From Ancylostoma caninum (lineage: Eukaryota; Nematoda; Chromadorea; Rhabditida; Ancylostomatidae): 64,000 nt of DNA. Location: assembly GCA_037903475.1 (NCBI GenBank), contig JBAJFG010000370.1, forward strand, positions 186,001 to 250,000. The letters are read 5' to 3'. Shown here piece by piece: positions 62,071 to 64,000 of this stretch; the first letter of the stretch is position 1; every line of letters starts with the position of its first letter. Position numbers and translations under genes: made by a program. Below the pieces are notes generated by a model, which saw nothing but the letters and a program-made list of their open reading frames with translations, was not told where the DNA came from and did not search any database.

Positions 62071-62217
62071 TTCCCTAGGTAGTTGGCAAGCTCGTCTGCG
62101 AGGTTGCAAAATAAACCTCGCCAAATGTATCGCTAATAAACATCAGAGTGATGGGTTGCTGCTCAGTTGGTAGAGGGTGATGGGAAGAGCCACGGCCTAC
62201 TCAGGCACTTTTAGGGG

Positions 62218-62371
62218 ACGGCCCGCGCACCCTTCTTTATTGTAAAGGACCGCCCGCGCACCCCTTCTTATTGTAAGGGACCGCCCGCGTACCCCTCACT
62301 ATCTTAGCTGACCGCCCGCGCACCCCTTTTTATCTTAACTGACCAACCGCCCACCGCAATCGTAAATGTGT
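62218..62371 (+). repeat. 31 bp tandem repeat, about 5 copies
   Basis: Units start GACCGCCCGCGCACCCCTT at about 62218, 62248, 62279, 62310 and 62341, followed by an AT-rich spacer (CTTATTGTAAGG type). The last unit is degenerate. A tRNA-like A box (GCTCAGTTGGTAGAGG, 62161-62176) lies just upstream, so this may be a SINE tail expansion. Confidence 0.75.
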
Positions 62372-62841
62372 TCTACTAGTGATATGCAGTATCACCTATG
62401 TCCACACAACAGAATACAGTTCATTCGATCCCGTGTTGGTTTGCCCTACGTCAAATGCATACCAAGGCGCTCAAATGTGTGTTCGTCACAGAAGAGCGTG
62501 GTAAGTTGTAATTGCAATAAGAGTTAAACGTCACATGAGAATTTGCCATGGGGGTAGGGTCGAACGGGATGGGGTCGAAAAGCGGGGGGGGGGGGGTCGT
62601 ATTGGAGGGGAGAGAGTGGGGTATGTAGAGAGGTGGCTTGACCAACGAATATGCCGTGAAAGTAGTGGTTAATTTAAGGTATTGTTACAACTGACTGTCC
62701 ACCCTTGCCAGCAATAACGATCACGTCATTGCGTGTCAAAACGATACTGACAGGCAGCACATGCGAAAAATTAGTTGCAGGGCTGACATTTACTGCACCC
62801 ACTGGTTTGATTCTCGGAATTGTAAAAAAAATGGAAACGGC

Positions 62842-63499
62842 GGAATCACTTTAGGATTAATTGTGAAGCAGAGAGGGTGCAACTATCAGAAGATGAAGTG
62901 TGGAAAGCTGATTCGATCGATTGCTCATGCAAGAATTCGTCTGTAGGCTCCAGTAGTTCTTGGAAAGGTAGAGCAGATTAGACCTTGTGTTGAAGTTGTC
63001 CGACTCGATGTCAACAAGTGCTTTTTATTCATAGAGAACGATCAGCTGTATTTTTTCCCGGAGTTTCACTTCACGGAGTTGTTCTTGTACCGGTTTCACT
63101 TTATGGAGTTGTTCTTGTACCGGTTTTGAGGAGTAAATTTCCATTGCTGCAGAATCTGGCTCCACCAAGCTATTTCGTTATCCCGCAGCTTAGTATGCGA
63201 AATCGATAGGAAGTTCGTCAAATTTCCCATCGATTTCCAATCGAGTACTGAAACAGGTATGAAGGCCTGGTAAATTGAAACTCTGGTAAAAGAGATGATC
63301 GTTCTCTATGAAGAAAAAAGCACTTTTTGACATCGAGTCGGACAACTTCAGCACAAGGTCTAAACTTCTCTACCTTTCTACGGGCTATTGGGGCCTACAG
63401 ACCAATTTTCGCATGGAAAATCGATCGAATCCGCTTTTCGGACTTTATCTTCAAATAGTTGCACCCTCTCTGCTTAACACTTAATCCTGAATTGATTCC
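62842..63499. repeat. Large inverted repeat with ~200 bp arms
   Basis: The left arm 62842-63044 and right arm 63296-63499 are complementary at roughly 80-85% by eye. They share blocks such as GCAGAGAGGGTGCAACTAT, GTTGTCCGACTCGATGTCAA and TCATAGAGAACGATCA. The 251 bp spacer holds a 30 bp direct repeat (63064-63123). Either a fold-back transposon or an inverted duplication; no coding region. Confidence 0.8.
63064..63123 (+). repeat. 30 bp tandem duplication in the inverted-repeat spacer
   Basis: Two copies of GAGTTGTTCTTGTACCGG with flanking TTTCACTT; three mismatches between copies. Confidence 0.75.
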
Positions 63500-63514
63500 A
63501 ACCTGTGCAAAAAA

Positions 63515-63605
63515 TTTTGACGACCCCGGGAGTCGAACCCGTGGGCGCAGCAATATGCAATAGTGCTAGCCTATGGTGCCTAGCAGTCTCGCCGCGCATC
63601 CCGGT
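63515..63605 (-). mobile_element. tRNA-like SINE head (or decayed tRNA)
   Basis: On the minus strand a GGGATGCGCGGCGAGACTGC start is followed by a T-arm-like CGGGTTCGACTCCCG with a perfect B box and 4 bp stem. The anticodon-arm region does not fold into a clean cloverleaf, and the 3' end continues into unrelated T-rich sequence, so a SINE head is more likely than a tRNA gene. Confidence 0.45.
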
Positions 63606-64000
63606 GTACGGTGCGCACAAGTACGAGCCTACGTATACAACACGTTAGGTGATTGCCTTCTCACCTGTTTTTGATCTACACTTTTCAGTACCAAGCGAGG
63701 GTACCTCACGGAACATTAGACGAAGGAGGCCCGGATCCTATGGACACTGCATATAATGATGAAGAAGAATAAATAGGAACACAGCATCACTCAAACAAAT
63801 CCCTCGGATATCTAGGAGCGATTTTTCTAAACGTGGCCAGGAAGGTTGTGTTCCAATGGGAAGGACTGGGAGCAGGCGCAGTCATCAGCAGATTACTGAC
63901 AGCCTCTGAGCCTTGGCATAGTCCCCTAGGTCTTTCTAGATTGTACCATATTTTCTTGTGGATTTTATGTGATCAGTATGTGCTAACCAGCGATGCCGCG

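Noticed and set aside
63515..63605. Functional tRNA gene on the minus strand
   Set aside because: The T arm is good, but acceptor and anticodon arms do not pair cleanly; kept only as a SINE-head candidate.
1..64000. CRISPR arrays, rRNA, spliced-leader RNA genes, bacterial contamination
   Set aside because: No regular spacer-repeat arrays, no rRNA-like sequence, no spliced-leader sequence found, and composition plus splice signals fit a nematode nuclear contig.

Overview
This window looks like a gene-poor, repeat-rich stretch of a nematode nuclear genome, probably a strongylid such as a hookworm (inference). The reasons are a spliced gene for a secreted cysteine-rich protein of the nematode MIG-18-like (fibronectin type I-like) family, short introns with pyrimidine-rich acceptors, a possible trans-splice acceptor 4 bp before its ATG, many long G/C homopolymers, and a dense population of small non-autonomous transposons. 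There is nothing bacterial, no operon, no CRISPR array and no rRNA.

Only one host gene could be assembled with confidence: a seven-exon gene at 54048-60407 (+), predicted to give a 238-residue secreted protein. Its fourth intron holds the main find, a 3740 bp Penelope-like retroelement (56152-59891) with an uninterrupted 933-codon ORF. The GIY-YIG endonuclease is at the N-terminus, a CxC linker follows, and the reverse transcriptase is at the C-terminus. This permuted order is that of the Naiad clade. The element is flanked by a 48 bp direct repeat (one mismatch) that contains the host 3' splice site and the first 31 bp of exon 5. The insertion therefore duplicated the acceptor, and the whole element can be removed as intron while the coding sequence stays intact.

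Layout. 1-15.9 kb: no recognisable genes, a degenerate hammerhead-like remnant (552-592), G/C tracts and dispersed repeats. 15.9-16.8 kb: a non-autonomous Helitron carrying a minisatellite. 19-35 kb: two mariner-type MITE families, a CR1-like LINE relic, an RTE-like tail, and a MITE with a 9 bp target duplication. 38.3 kb: a hammerhead ribozyme of the type carried by canonical Penelope-like elements (minus strand). 42-53.4 kb: a cluster of TTAA-flanked MITEs sharing the terminus TTAAAGGCAG, one with a piggyBac-like MITE nested inside it, and a tRNA-derived SINE with a 10 bp target duplication. 54-60.4 kb: the host gene and the Naiad element. 61.5-64 kb: degenerate and 31 bp tandem repeats, a large inverted repeat with ~200 bp arms, and a tRNA-like SINE head.

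Only the Naiad ORF encodes apparently intact mobility proteins. All other mobile elements seen here are non-autonomous or decayed. The longer anonymous ORFs elsewhere have no recognisable domain and were not annotated as genes. Three-letter target duplications, family names and activity are inferences from termini and motifs read by eye, with no database search.
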